From Mycteria americana (lineage: Eukaryota; Chordata; Aves; Ciconiiformes; Ciconiidae): a stretch of 64,000 nucleotides of DNA. Below the pieces are notes generated by a model, which was given only the letters and a program-made list of their open reading frames with translations, was not told where the DNA came from and ran no database searches. The translations under genes were made by a program, and so were the position numbers. Positions 11,260-23,289 of this stretch are shown here, in pieces. The DNA lies in assembly GCF_035582795.1 (NCBI RefSeq), contig NC_134367.1, forward strand, positions 115,840,062 through 115,904,061, in the 5' to 3' direction. The stretch's first letter is position 1; the number at the start of each line of letters is the position of its first letter.

Positions 11260-11660
11260 TGTCTAAAAAAATGGAGGGGGAAAGAAAAGCCCTGACCATA
11301 TTTTTAAATAATACCAAAAAGCTGTAAGTATGTGGTCGGCCTGCTTGTTCTTACTGCCTAGGATCAGCCCGATTATTCAGGGATTCATTTTTATTTCTGA
11401 GTTTTATTTTTTCTCATTTAACAGCTGCACATTAATAAAAACTCCATTTATTGGAGGATTTGGCTGGGATTGCTATAATAAAATAGAAGGATTTGTGCCG
11501 GGCACTAAAAGAACTCCCTGCAAAAAGTAGTGTTTTTCCAGTGATTAGGAGCGCCGGAACATATTGTTTTGCTGTGTAGCCCCGTCACTGCTGAGGATGG
11601 TAACAGATGTCTTGTGTTAATGTTGAATGATTAAATGCCATTTCTGAAGCCACTCCCTAG
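11260..11660. promoter_or_regulatory. Candidate conserved block G
   Basis: AT-rich island between GC-richer flanks. It contains CCCGATTATTCAGGGATTC, TTTAACAGCTGCACATTAAT, GGAGGATTTGGCTGGGATT and CTATAATAAAATAG. Composition and motif clustering resemble a conserved non-coding element. Confidence 0.35.
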
Positions 11661-11906
11661 CTGTGTAGCACGGTGCTGCTTCACCCACACAATCTGCCTT
11701 CAATCTGTTCCCTTTGCCAAGAGCATCCCGCCCTGCTGACTGTCAAGAAGCCCCCATCACAACCCAGGCTGCATGCCATGCCCCAGGGCCAGCCTACGTC
11801 CAGCCAAAGCCTGGACATCAGCCTTTCAGTCACCCTGTAAGGACCAGACTGACCGTCATTGCAACTCAAAGATGGAGGACGCGGTCAGTGGAAGCAGAGA
11901 GACAAG

Positions 11907-11935
11907 TAGAAGAAGAAGAAGAAGAAGCAGCAGCC
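11907..11935 (+). repeat. (AGA)n microsatellite
   Basis: About seven AGA triplets running into AGCAGC. It encodes a glutamate or arginine run in open frames but is not part of a gene I can support. Confidence 0.85.
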
Positions 11936-12509
11936 TTGGGCTTCTCATCCTGTCATGGTGTCCTTCACCTGCACCACTAGTGAGGGCAGGTTTGGTGGGA
12001 AACGTGAGGCCAGCCCAAGATGTCACTATTTCCAGCTCTATCCACTGCTCTGCTAAAAGAGGTGATATGTCCCTGCACACTTGCCTCTCTTCTATCCATA
12101 GGCTACTGCTTGTATCAGCAGGGGCTTCCTTGATCTCATTTTTGACCATTGCCTTTGACCAAGGCAAAGAACATCCCAATTATGGGTGTTCACATAGCCA
12201 TGTCCAGCTGCACCGGGCGCTCCACAAGCACTGGCTTACTTGCTTTCCAGTGTCCCCCCAACCCATCTCCTTTTACTGCCTTATTCTACTAAACCACTAC
12301 AGCCCACAAACCACATCCTGCTCTGCCCAAAACCAGGTAGGTAACTTGACTCTGGAAAAAAAGAGCTTCTGCCCAGGAGGAGAAGATGGGCAGGCCGGCA
12401 GTGAGGTGGAAATGGTGGCTCACTGCTGCCCACCTGAAATTTAGCAAACAGCAATGCTCCTCTTCTGAAAGCCTGCTCTGGCCTCGGCAAACACACAGAG
12501 AGATACTCG

Positions 12510-12526
12510 CGCACACACACACACAG
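12510..12526 (+). repeat. (CA)n microsatellite
   Basis: About eight CA dinucleotides, preceded by a shorter CACACAGAGAGA stretch. Confidence 0.85.
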
Positions 12527-13189
12527 ATCCTTGATCAGAACATCTGTATCCTCTGGAAGTACGTTGTCTTCGCAAAACCATTATCTGTTTGGCATCTGTT
12601 GCAATGACCTACTCCAGTGACAAGTTGCGCGCCCACCACTTCTGACCCACACATGCACACACGACATCTGAGTCCCAACACAGCACAGAGGACAAATAAG
12701 GTTGTTTCTCCAAATAGAGCTGATAGGGTGGGGGGAAGGGAGGAGCCGGCTGGGGACAATCTGGCCGTTCACATGCATTCACACAGGTCGCCACAAGTCC
12801 TGTCAGTCAAGGAGAAAACACGGTATGGTGCACTTTGGCAGGCTGGGAGGTGCAGAAAGATGTTAAGGAGGGGGATGCCCCCTTGGGAAGCCAAGCCAAG
12901 ATGGCGTGACTGCACCCGTTCACGCCATCCGCAAACAGCACCCTTCTGCCTGCCTCCATTCCCTCCATTCACCCATCTCTGTGCACCCTGTGGATTCGGG
13001 GGCAATGTCCCTCCTCATCCCAGGACCAAGCGCCACCAAAGACTGTCGTCCCCTGGGCTGCAGCAACCTGGCTGTGCAAGACAGCTCTTCTGCAAAGCGC
13101 GAGGAAGCGGGAGGGCAAGGTGTTGCCAAACAGCAAAAGGCGCAAACTGACATTTCTACCACCTCTCCTTTAAAAAAATATGAAACCTG

Positions 13190-13960
13190 CTGTCACTCGC
13201 TAATCTGTCAGCCTAACAGGTCAAGTAAAAGCAGGTTGCCCACTCGCTTTCACTTCTCCCCCAACTTAATCTCTGTGCTAAATTACAAGTTGATAATGGG
13301 TTCCCATTAATTATTGATTTTCCAGATAATACTTGTTAAAGTAGAATTAACGCTATTGTTTCTGAACAAATACTGCCCAAATACTGTGTTTAGCGGGCTT
13401 GTAATCAGCTTTACCCACTTCTCCTCTAATCTGATTGAAACAGATTTCCTACCAAATCTTTTTTATCATTTTGTTGATATTAAAAGGTCACATATTTATG
13501 CCTGCCCAAAAGTTTAATTTAAGTTACTGTAATTGATTATCATTACCTGTTCATGCATGAACAGCACAGTGCTGATGGACGCAACTTTAAATTAGACTGG
13601 GAGTGAAGAAGCAGAGAGAAAAACGAAGAAGTACACTTTCCATGGCGTTCAGTGAGTGATGTTAGGCATTGTGCATTTTAGCTTATTTTCCGAAGCCCTA
13701 TATTATGATTCTGTTCATCATAATGCCTTTTGACCCGCTGCATTTACTCCATCATAATTATCCTTTAATACTCTTATAAATGAACTTTTAGCTTATCTTC
13801 CGTTAATTCTCAGAACAAGCAAAGCACACACGTAACAAACAAAGCCATCTAAATAAAGTGTTTAACCCTTTTGGTGGCTTTCCCTGATTATTCAAAGGCG
13901 GGCCATGTGTTTAAGAGGTAGGTGGCTTAATTACACTTCCTCTCCCAAGGTGCAGAGTGT
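13190..13960. promoter_or_regulatory. Candidate conserved block H, the longest TAAT-rich block
   Basis: About 770 bp unusually rich in homeodomain cores (CCCATTAATTATTG, GTAATCAGC, CTCTAATCTGATTG, GTAATTGATTATCATTACC, CATCATAATTATCC). It includes a perfect 18-base palindrome at 13547-13564. There is no coding signal. This is the strongest single candidate for a conserved enhancer between VSX1 and ENTPD6. Confidence 0.45.
13547..13564. repeat. Perfect 18-base palindrome
   Basis: CTGTTCATGCATGAACAG reads the same on both strands. The centre ATGCAT is a POU-type half-site pair. It sits in candidate enhancer block H, directly after AATTGATTATCATTACC. Confidence 0.9.
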
Positions 13961-14185
13961 GTGATGGCATTTCAGACCCTCTTCAAGCCAAGCCCCATCG
14001 AACAACTCTCTGAAAAGCAAAAGCAATGAATTAAAACCAAAGCAAAACTAGCTGGCAAGAGTATCACAGATCAGCCTGGGATTTCCCCAGTGTTGGGCAG
14101 CCGCCCAAGCCGAATGGCATACAGGACCTGAGATGAGCTAGTTAGAAAGGGAAGGTGGAGGCGACTTGTCTCAAGCACTTGAGAG

Positions 14186-14260
14186 GCTTCAATTCGATTT
14201 CCAGCTCGGCCATGAGCTCTCAGTGGGCCCTTGGACAACTCAGCTCTCTAGGATGTGGAG
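14186..14260 (+). mobile_element. Possible MIR/core-SINE relic (sense)
   Basis: TTCAATTCGATTTCCAGCTC followed by a GCCATGAGCTCTCAGTGGGC block and CCTTGGACAACTCA mirrors the order of the tRNA-derived MIR core (TTCGAATCC, GGCTCTGCCA, TGTGACCTTGGGCAAGTCAC). Divergent; could be coincidence in part. Confidence 0.45.
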
Positions 14261-15559
14261 GGAATACCCCTGCCAGGTCTGTCTGTTACCTGCACCTTGG
14301 AGCAGAGACCGTTTTTCACAACACAGCCATCAAAGAACTCACAGTGCTAAACGCTATATCATCTTCCACCTTGTTTCTCCTCCATGGCCATACTCAAGCC
14401 ATGGTGGGAAATGGGGATGCACCAGCTTGTTCCATTTACTGTGTTTCAGAGTTTGGCACATAATCACATCTCAGCTATGGTCTCAACAAAGGTTTCTATA
14501 AATACAAATATTCCAGCAATATAATATCTAGGGAGCACAAAGACCAACACTGGTTTGCAGCTGTAGCTGGGTGCAGGCAAGACCCTGCAGACTGGATTGG
14601 AGATATCATCTGCCAGCAGAGTCCTCCTTGTCCTTCATAACCCAGGAGGGACGAGAGTCTCCAATACTCCCAGTGCCATGGACACCTGCCACTGACCCGG
14701 CATGTCAGACTCTCTCAAACTCTTCTGCAGATGGCAAAGCTGCAACCCATCTCTGCTGTGACCTGATTTCCCTGATCCACCTTGCAACGAGTGCGAGGTA
14801 GCTGGCACTGGTCAGCCCCTGCCTCCTGAGGCAGAGGACAGGCACCCAGGCACCCACCGCCCAGACAGGCCTGCTGCCCATGCATTCCTGAATGTCCCAG
14901 ATAGGGACAAGATCAGTAAGGGATCTGTGGCACAAGGAGGGGTCACTCCCTTGGCAGGGGATGCCTGCTGCTGCTAGCGATGCAATTGCAGCTCCTCTTG
15001 CTGTGGTCACTCCAGTCTCCTTGCTGCGGTTATTTATTTTTAGCATGACAAGCAAAGCAAGAGAAAGTCCCTTTCCTGGCAAGTCTGCTAAACCTGGACA
15101 TGCAAGGGCAGAGAAACAGAGCATTATTTTCCCCAAAAGAGCTGAGACACAGAAGTTAAAGACCAGATCCAATACAGGCTTTAGCTGCCTGGGGTTCAGG
15201 CTTCAGGTGTCTACGTTGCAAACCTTAAACACCTTCTAAGCAGCTGGTCAATGGTCAGCCGGAGCAGCCACACATTTTCCCAGAACACATGGCAATGAGG
15301 TTCCGCAGGCGGAACAAGGAACGGAGATGGGTGGATGCTTCAACCACCAGGCTGTTGTCCTGAAATGGCTCCACATACAGCAGGGACTCATTTGCTTCAG
15401 CATTTCTTTCCCCACATGCATCCTGCATCCGCCTGTTCCGAAGGCAAACTGCTTTCATTTTCCATCAGTTCATTGGAGAATCTCTCACCTGCATAATTCA
15501 GAGGTAGCTAGAGGACAACTCATTAGAGACAATTCTTAAGATCCTCTTTCATAGACTGG
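14261..15559. other. Intergenic, nothing recognised
   Basis: A 155-codon open frame on the minus strand spans 14705-15172. I recognise no protein in it and it is within chance expectation. No other feature seen. Confidence 0.5.
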
Positions 15560-15960
15560 GTAAACTCTACAACTTGCCAGTGAAAATCAAACAGATTTTC
15601 ATGGAAATTTGGTGATATTCAGTGAAAAGCTATTAGCGTGCATAATGAGAAAATACCTAATTCCCCCAAAGAAGGTTTTATGCCCATAAGTGCACCTACA
15701 ATAACCTGGAAGGGTTAGATTATAGCTAGTAATGCCATGCAGACCTCTAAAGGAGATTAAATCAGGAGTTTTGTTATTAAGGGTGTACTGTTCATGAGTC
15801 TAACTCCACTACAGTGATAGATAATAAACTGTACTAAAAAAGGTTAACAGCCCTGAGTGGCTCTACAAGACAACTTGCCCACATTGGTGCACATTCCAAT
15901 AAGAAAAGATCTTAATAAATGACAAATGAAAGAGCCATCCTGTTTGGTCCCCAGCCCATC
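15560..15960. other. AT-rich intergenic stretch
   Basis: AT-rich with scattered TTAT and ATTA cores but without the dense clustering of the neighbouring candidate blocks. Function unknown. Confidence 0.3.
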
Positions 15961-16058
15961 TTATTTGCTCTCTAATATTATTTGCCCTCACGAAATCCTG
16001 TTATAGTCTTTTTCCTGGTTTTGCCAGCAAGATGACGATTCTTTCAAAGTCACACGGC

Positions 16059-16136
16059 TAGATCCTCAGCTGCTGTGGACTGACCCAGCTTTGTCAGCTA
16101 ATAGGACTATGTTGACTTACATCAGCTGGGAATTTG
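16059..16136. repeat. Possible ancient amniote repeat with terminal CAGCTG phrases
   Basis: AGATCCTCAGCTGCTG at the left and CTTACATCAGCTGGGAATTT at the right form a loose inverted arrangement. It resembles an old repeat family seen often in bird, turtle and crocodile DNA (phrases such as GATCCTCAGCTG and TTACACCAGCTGAGGATCTG). Name of the family not certain. Confidence 0.4.
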
Positions 16137-16289
16137 GTTGCTCCACTGCTTCACGTGGAATGGGCTCACAAAGATTATCACTTAGCTTTAAGACCATCAT
16201 GTATTTATTGTAAAGAAATCACTCTAAAAGCATTTTTCCCTATTCAGTTTTTAAGAATCCAATCCTCTGCTGTAGCTTAAGAACAAACA

Positions 16290-16580
16290 ATTTCACGATT
16301 ACCGCCAGCAGAGCCAAGGCCAACTTGAGAAATTTTTATTTATTTCCCGATAACATAATCCATATTCCACAGAATTTGCCATGTGAAATATACTCCTGTG
16401 TAATACCAAAGTGTTAATGGCACAGAGTAAAACCGCAAGCTGGTTTGAAATGCAGAGATTTTGAAGGAAAATATATGAAATCACATAATGCAGCTCCATA
16501 ATCATTTGACAATAAATGATCCTTTTATCCGATTATTATTTCAGTTGCGTGTCTTTAATAAAATGCAGCAGTTACCCATT
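16290..16580. promoter_or_regulatory. Candidate conserved block I
   Basis: Contains CACGATTACCGCC, CCGATAACATAATCC, GTGTTAATGGC, CACATAATGC, CCATAATCATTTG and CCGATTATTATTTCAG within 290 bp. Motif-dense and non-coding; candidate enhancer. Confidence 0.35.
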
Positions 16581-16689
16581 CCCCAAAGCATTTGGACCAC
16601 AGTTATGACCAAAGAGCGGTGGCCTGTAGCAGGAAAGCTGGGTCCTGGTCCTCCATTATCCCATGCACAGCCTGAGGTCCTCAAATCTT

Positions 16690-16990
16690 AGGACCATCAA
16701 TGGGATGAGATGTAGGATCACATCATTAATTGCTTTAAAATGCAGTAGCTCCAATGAAATTGTCGCACCAATGGTTACCGACTGGCAGGCAGGAAATGGT
16801 GAAGACCGATATAGGAATATAAAGACAGCATTGAAAAAGACCGTGACTAATAGAGTCAAAGAAAATAAGAAGGAAGTCTCTACGTTTACCAAGAGCAAAC
16901 ATATCTCCTGCTCTTTAGCTAGCTTTCGTACAATACGCTGCTTGTTAAGTTGCCATTCATGGTTCAGAATAAATTTCTTTTAGTCAATAA
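16690..16990. promoter_or_regulatory. Candidate conserved block J
   Basis: AT-rich, low in simple repeats, with CATCATTAATTGC, CCAATGAAATTG, CCAATGG and GTGACTAATAG. A 106-codon open frame runs through it but has no recognisable protein. Weak candidate regulatory DNA. Confidence 0.25.
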
Positions 16991-17340
16991 ACTTTTGCAG
17001 CTTTAAACAAGGAAAGAAGCAGCGGTCACATCTTTTGGTGATAGCTGCAGGAAACTACCAGCTCCTTAACTTTCCAAGGGGCAATTCTCCAACACTAATA
17101 GATGACTTAATTGGTAAAGAATTTGGGAGACCTAACACAGCACCAGGGAAGTCCTGCTTTTTATGGTTTCAGAAAAGACAAATGCTCCTTTTCCATCAGA
17201 TTAGAAGTTGGCTGAAAGAATGTAAGCATGTTGATAAAATAACACTATGGCTTCTCAAAGGAATTTGATTTCATTCTGGTTTAAAAAGAAATGAGTGTTA
17301 TACAATATTGGCTGTGCCCACATTGACCAGTTTTCAATCT

Positions 17341-19480
17341 ATTTAAATCCTCAAATCAACACCAGCCTTTTCTCAGCCCAGTAGAGTTTGGTTAACCACC
17401 GGGCTGCAAAGAAACATAAAATATTACTGGGTTTTCATTACATTTGCAGAGGATTCAAAAATGAGCACTAAACAGCACAAGGTCAGGTCAGATATGCAGA
17501 CAAATTTAAGCACCTGCAGAAATACATTATTGTTTTCAAAAAAGCTACAGACAAATGCAAGTCTACATCTCCATGGAAAAAGATGGTGACTGGAGATAGT
17601 CCTTTGGGATGGTGCCTAAAATAGCTGAAGAAAAGGTTGAATAAAATGCCATGGTTGGAACACAGTATCCCTCTGAAGAGAAATGAATTTGGATAAGAAA
17701 GAAGGGACATATTTTTCACCACGGATTCCCTAATGTTATTTACAGCAGCCAAAAAAATGGGCTGTTCTTAACTGTGCCAACTAGAACTTCACTGTTCATA
17801 CATGGTGTCATGTGTACATAGGGTACAGTAAAATTATTCACCCCCAGAAAAGATGCTATCAGAAAATAGGTTATAAAGATATGAGACAGAGAGAGATTTT
17901 TCTCCTTTTGTTTTGTTTTGTTGTTGTTTTGTGGCCCCTGGGGACTGAGCAACAGAGATGTAGAGGGGGATTTGCCATAGGTAACTCACCTAATCAGTAC
18001 GCAAGAAAATAAACGTTGAATTTCTGGAGGAGAAGGTCAGGAAAGATGCAACTTCTTTTACCTTCACAAATTCTGTAATTGGAAAGGAAGAGTCCTTGCA
18101 TTTTGCCTTCCAAATAGTCTAGTGGAAAAAAGATAGTCCTACAATATTGCAAAAGCAGCATGGGAATCATACTGCTTTGGTCATCCCTTGCTGGCCTCAC
18201 TCAGCAAGATACCAGCTGTTTGGGAAAGCACCAAGTAACCTGGGATGCTTCACTGCTGACTACAGACCATTTACACAGATCTGTGACATGGGTCTGATTT
18301 TCACGTGCCCCACTCCACCCAATTCCCAATGAAAGCTACGAACACTGCAGGCTCACAGCACCCCAGAAAATCAGGCACCATGTATCTGTACAGCAATGCC
18401 TGTGGGCTTTTTATGTCTTTTTCTTGTAATAAACAGGCAATGATGAATGCAGCGAAGGAAGATGTGCCAGAGCAGAGTTATGTGTCAGAGAACAAGCCAC
18501 CAGAGCCAAGCCGGACAGAAACAAAGTGGCTGACCTAACGCAAATGCACAGACCTTTATTAAAGTCAGCCACTACGCCAAACAATTCAAGAGCAAATTCT
18601 TGTTATAACAGTGTTTTTCGAAGTCTTTACAGCTGTCAAAGATATAGGCAGAGCTGTAAGTTTTCTTTCTTTACCCTGATCAACTACTTGAAGTTGAAGA
18701 TAGTCCTACAGAGCATCTACAACAGCAACCTCTGAGATTTCCCAGAAGAAATGCAGATGTCCATGTAGCACATTCACGCGTCCTGACCACAACTTGCTTT
18801 TCTATAACTTTTCACAGCCCTGGCAGTAGCCCCTGGACTGCCAAGGGTCTGGACATCTGGCTGAAATCCAGTGGGCCAGAAGGTGATGATATAGCAGGAG
18901 CTAAATAGTTATACCAGGGTCTGCAAGGCGTGCAAGGTAAGCAGCTGAGCTAAAACACAGCTCAGGAGGGCCTTTCTCCTTCCTCATGATTGTGGAGAAA
19001 CATCAGCAGGTTCGAAGCTGGGTAACTGTACCCTTAGACACCTGCAGAGATTATCAAAAGTGGTAAGAGCACAAACTATTTCTTTGGCATGTACAGATTA
19101 ATTGAAATGTCTGACCAAAATGCCCAAGAATGACAGATAGAGCCACACCTCATCTATATTTTTCTTCTGCTGATTAGGTAGCAGTGATCTGCAGTTTGGG
19201 TTTTTGAACTGGAGAACTAAGTGTGGTACGAACACTGAGCGGGACTGTCCATTCAGTTAGACTCCTTTCCTTCCAACATGACTCTCCATCAGCTCCAGCA
19301 AACTCAGACGAGAATAAAACTAATGTTGTTAAATCAGGCTGAATATATTGGTGGCTCTGGTACTTTTTGGCTGTTGAAATCCCAACATGGGATTTCTCCA
19401 GAAATGAAGGAGCAGTTCAATTACAGGATTGGGGTCACATCTCCAAGCACAGAGCATGTGCACCAGTGATGGCAGTACAA
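17341..19480. other. Intergenic, nothing recognised
   Basis: Moderately AT-rich unique sequence with a TTTTG/TTGTT-rich patch near 17905-17930. No exon, RNA gene or named repeat that I can support. Confidence 0.5.
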
Positions 19481-19699
19481 GCTGACAGCCGTCATATATT
19501 TTCTCTCACCAGAAAAAAAAATGCTATTAAATGAACAAAAAACTTTGCACAATGCATGCCACCATTACACCAGCATCAGCCCAGAGCCTTAGAAACACAC
19601 AGAGGCAACATCCCTTGGAACCACTCTTTTCCTCCCAGGGATCCCACCCATTGCATGGTCCTCTCCGAGGAAGAGGCAAGAACTGCGTGTGTGTGGGGA

Positions 19700-19850
19700 G
19701 AAAGGCGTTTGTCCAAATTACCTTATTTATTCATGGGCCTTCCTTAATAGTAATGATAAGAATAATAAATCCTGTGGGAGCAATGTAACTAATTCATGCG
19801 CGGATGTGCAAATGGGCAATTTGCAAACTAATTGCCCCCACACAATATGC
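19700..19850. promoter_or_regulatory. Candidate conserved block K with interleaved palindromes
   Basis: Runs from CAAATTACCTTATTTATTC to GCAAACTAATTGCCCCC. Two inverted repeats overlap: TGCAAAT (19807-19813) with ATTTGCA (19819-19825), and GGGCAATT (19814-19821) with AATTGCCC (19830-19837). The first pair resembles octamer (POU) half-sites and the second homeodomain AATT cores. Confidence 0.4.
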
Positions 19851-20139
19851 TGTGCAGACAGGTTGTCCGAACACTGGCTCTGAGTACTTTTTGTATGCGG
19901 TGGCTGCCTGGTAAGAGGCGGTTGAAATGCTTTCTGGGCAGACAATGGGCTTGCTCAAGTGTGCAACTATTTCAGAGGGAAGCTATCCCGCCCACCCCGG
20001 GTGGCAAAGGTTTGTTCTGCCTGCGTCCAGCTGCCGTGTCATGCCAGGAAAATACAGGGGCCATGTGTGGGACAAAACAGTTTTGCCTTATTGCTTCTGC
20101 CGTCTCGGAAGGACGCAGAGAATATCAGCAGCATATGGG

Positions 20140-20430
20140 CCTCAGGGGATTTCAGCCATTTAACAAACATTATATGCTCCATAACAAAACAACAATATTT
20201 CGGTACTTAGATCAACCAAATAACTAAATTAAATTCCCTAGACGGTGAGGGCTGGTATGCTAATTGGCTTGCCTTGTGGATTTTCTATGTGGCTCCCCAA
20301 GAAACAGATTGGCCCATTTTTCAGGCAACTGATTGTTAATTGGAGTAATGAATAGCAGGCTGGAGGGGCCGATCACTTTGCTTGGTAAATTCAAACCCCC
20401 GTTATTCATGAGGACAAGCTAGAGGTGAAG
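20140..20430. promoter_or_regulatory. Candidate conserved block L
   Basis: Contains AACTAAATTAAATTCCC, GTATGCTAATTGGC, CTGATTGTTAATTGGAG, TAATGAATAGC and CCGTTATTCATGAGG in 290 bp. Homeodomain-core dense; candidate enhancer. Confidence 0.35.
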
Positions 20431-20440
20431 TGGTTTTCAT

Positions 20441-23289
20441 GGGAGGCAGGCAGACGGGCTGGTGCCAGATCAATCCAAACGCGTTTTTCTTTCACTTTAC
20501 GCTGGGAACACAAGGGAAGGTTTAGCCCCTGATTCCCTCGTCCCTCTGGGATGCTGTGCTCTTCAAACAGCTGCATTGCCCACAAGAGGGGCTTCCCCCA
20601 TTGACTGCAGAAGCCCAGCCAGTACCTTTATTGAGCAGGCCTCTGCAGATCTCCTGCTCTGGCTCTGTGGTCCCTAACACAAGCAACCTCTACTGCCTCT
20701 GGGAAAGTCCTCGGTTTTGCTATGCTTTGCTTCCCTGGTAGCTCTGATGGGCTCAGCAGAAGGGCTTGAGAGGCAGGAGCAGGCTGGTGCAGCCAGGTCA
20801 GCAGGACACAGCTTCAGGGCTTCTCCCTTCATTGTCCCAGCTCCTGCATCCTCAGAGGGCCACACAGCCACTGTTCCTTCCCCTTCCCACTCACTCACCA
20901 GCAGTGGTTCTGGTTCCCCACTATCCCATCTTCCCAAGTTGGTTAGAGGAACACAACTGGGCATGGGGAAGGTGAAGCTTGGGGTCTTGTCTGTTCTTTC
21001 ATCCAGAAGACCCAGTCCTCAAGCCCTCACTGGCAAGGATGAAGGCTGTTACCTTGTTTCCCACCCCACTCTTTCCAATGCCTAGCTTCGATTTCAAAGA
21101 GTGTGAAAATGCTGAGTCCTCTCTGTTCCCACAAACTTTGCTGTAAGCCAAGCTCTCAGCATCTCCCCAGGGCTGAGCAGCCCTCTTCAGACCAGGCTCC
21201 GTGGTAGCACATGGGACACCTGCATGCTCTTCTAAGCAAACTTCCTTGCAACTGCTTTCTGCACCGAGGTAGTTACCTGAGGTAATGACTGCCTGAAAAC
21301 CAGGGCCAAATTATTCACCAAAGACTATACACAGAAAATTTTAGAAATGGGTCCCTTTTGGGTATTTCAAGTACTATTCTGCAACTGATGAGCTTTTCAG
21401 TTCCTTAGCTGAGCCAAAAAATAGCTTTTCTAAATTCACAGAGTTACCCAACCAAAATATTTTAACCTGTTAGTAGGTTTCCAGGTTTCCATCACCTTTC
21501 CAGGCAACCACAGTTATACATTATACTAAAATATAGCAGTTGTTTCAGTTGCTTATTCTCCAACAAATACAGTTTCGGTTTCATGTTGAGCACAAAGGTG
21601 GCTCAAACCAGCACACAGGTGCCTCATGTCAAAAGTCACTTCTGAAAATCTCACAGCATAATTTTTCTGCATCATGATATCAAAGTAACTGAGAGCATCA
21701 GAGATACTAAGATTACCTTTTGCAAGAAGAGACTTATTTTCATAAATTATGTTAGAAGACAGGTAGGTGATTCCATTTACTGAGACAAAACGTGGCACAA
21801 GAGAAGACACTCTATATTCAAAAGCAATTAATGTTTTTTGGTGTCTGCATTTCTGGGTGCCCAAGGTGGGTGCTCCAAAAGGCCCAGTCCTCAAAGGGCA
21901 GGGAGACTGGTTTTGGAAAAAAGTCTTCTTAAAGTGCCTCAGGTTGAAAAGCAGATATTTCCTATGTTTGCTTCTCTGGAGCTGATCATAACTATTCATC
22001 CAGGCACTTCTGCATTCACCCGGGCATACGAGTGCTTTATAACCAACAGTGAATTTATCTCTGGGGCACTAGAAAATACATTCATTTTATAGGACCTAAA
22101 CCACTGAAAATTAGTTTGCTTCTTCAAGAAAGCTTAGAAATACTGGAGAACAGTCCTGCAGCTCCCAAAGCATAAATGATTGAAGGCTAACAACAGGCTG
22201 CCACTAATATTTATTTGTCAGTAGTTGGTGCAAGACATGAAAAAACTAACTGAGAATACTTCTTTTCTTTCAAAGGTGCATGATGATTATTTCACACACA
22301 AACTTGTGGCACCTCCTAACAAATAAGAGGTTCACAGTGTTTCAGAGTGGAAAAGTGACTTTCTGGATCATTCTCCCTTATGAGACTCTAAGCATTCATC
22401 ACCAATGTATAGGGTAGGCAAAACCACATGGAGGACTGTGAGCAGTGAACTCCTCCTCAAGGGGAACTGGAACAGTGGAGCACCTCCAAAAATGGCTCTC
22501 AGGGCACGAGAAGCGACATTCAGCAAAGAAGAAAACAATACTGCACTCGGATCTGATGCAGATGTTTAAGCTGGGCATAGTCCTCTGGATACAATGCCAT
22601 GTTTTTGAAGGTACCCTAAATTAAAATCAAGGTTTGTTTCTGATGTGTTCCTCTGCAGCTTCTGAGATAAATACAAGAACAGCACCTGTGAACAGCTGTT
22701 TACACCTCCCTCCGTAAAGCTGACATGAAAAGTTTCATAGAGCAAAACCCACAGAGCTGTGTCTCAGACCTCCGTGGCTTCAGCTCCTCTTGTTGCTCAA
22801 GGAAGGCAGTGTAAGAGAAGGCTGTGCTGCCTCAGATAGCACTGTCACATTGAAACGGGCCCCTAGAGGTAGTTTTTGCTCTTTAATCTGACCCAGTCAC
22901 ATTTTTGTACAATGAAGAAACATGTGCTACGAACTCTTCAGGTCAGATTTAATTTTAAGATTGGATACCTTGGGTTATATACATAAGGGGGAGTCAGCAG
23001 CCAGCTTTATTTCCATATTTCCATTTCTACGCATATCAAGCAATAGAATATTATCAATATTAAGGAATGACAGACACTTTCAGTTTTCTGTTCTTCATAA
23101 TTTTAAATTGCTTCTAACATGCTTTATATAATAGTCATTGAAAATATCGTAAGACACACAGAAAATTCATCATCAAACTAAACAGTGTGAAAACAAGTAA
23201 TCATGCGAAGATGCAAATCATCGCACAAAACCCACAACTACTGTCTGTAGTCGGCGGTCTAACTGGCAGATGATTACTAAGGGCATTTT
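20441..23289. other. Intergenic, nothing recognised
   Basis: Includes a 148-codon open frame on the minus strand (21553-21999) without recognisable motifs. AT content rises after 22.9 kb. No gene or named repeat supported. Confidence 0.5.

Noticed and set aside
14705-15172. 155-codon minus-strand open frame
   Set aside because: No recognisable protein and no neighbouring exons; a frame of this size is expected by chance in 64 kb.
21553-21999. 148-codon minus-strand open frame in AT-rich DNA
   Set aside because: Notable length for AT-rich sequence, but no motif or codon pattern and chance gives a few such frames in the window.
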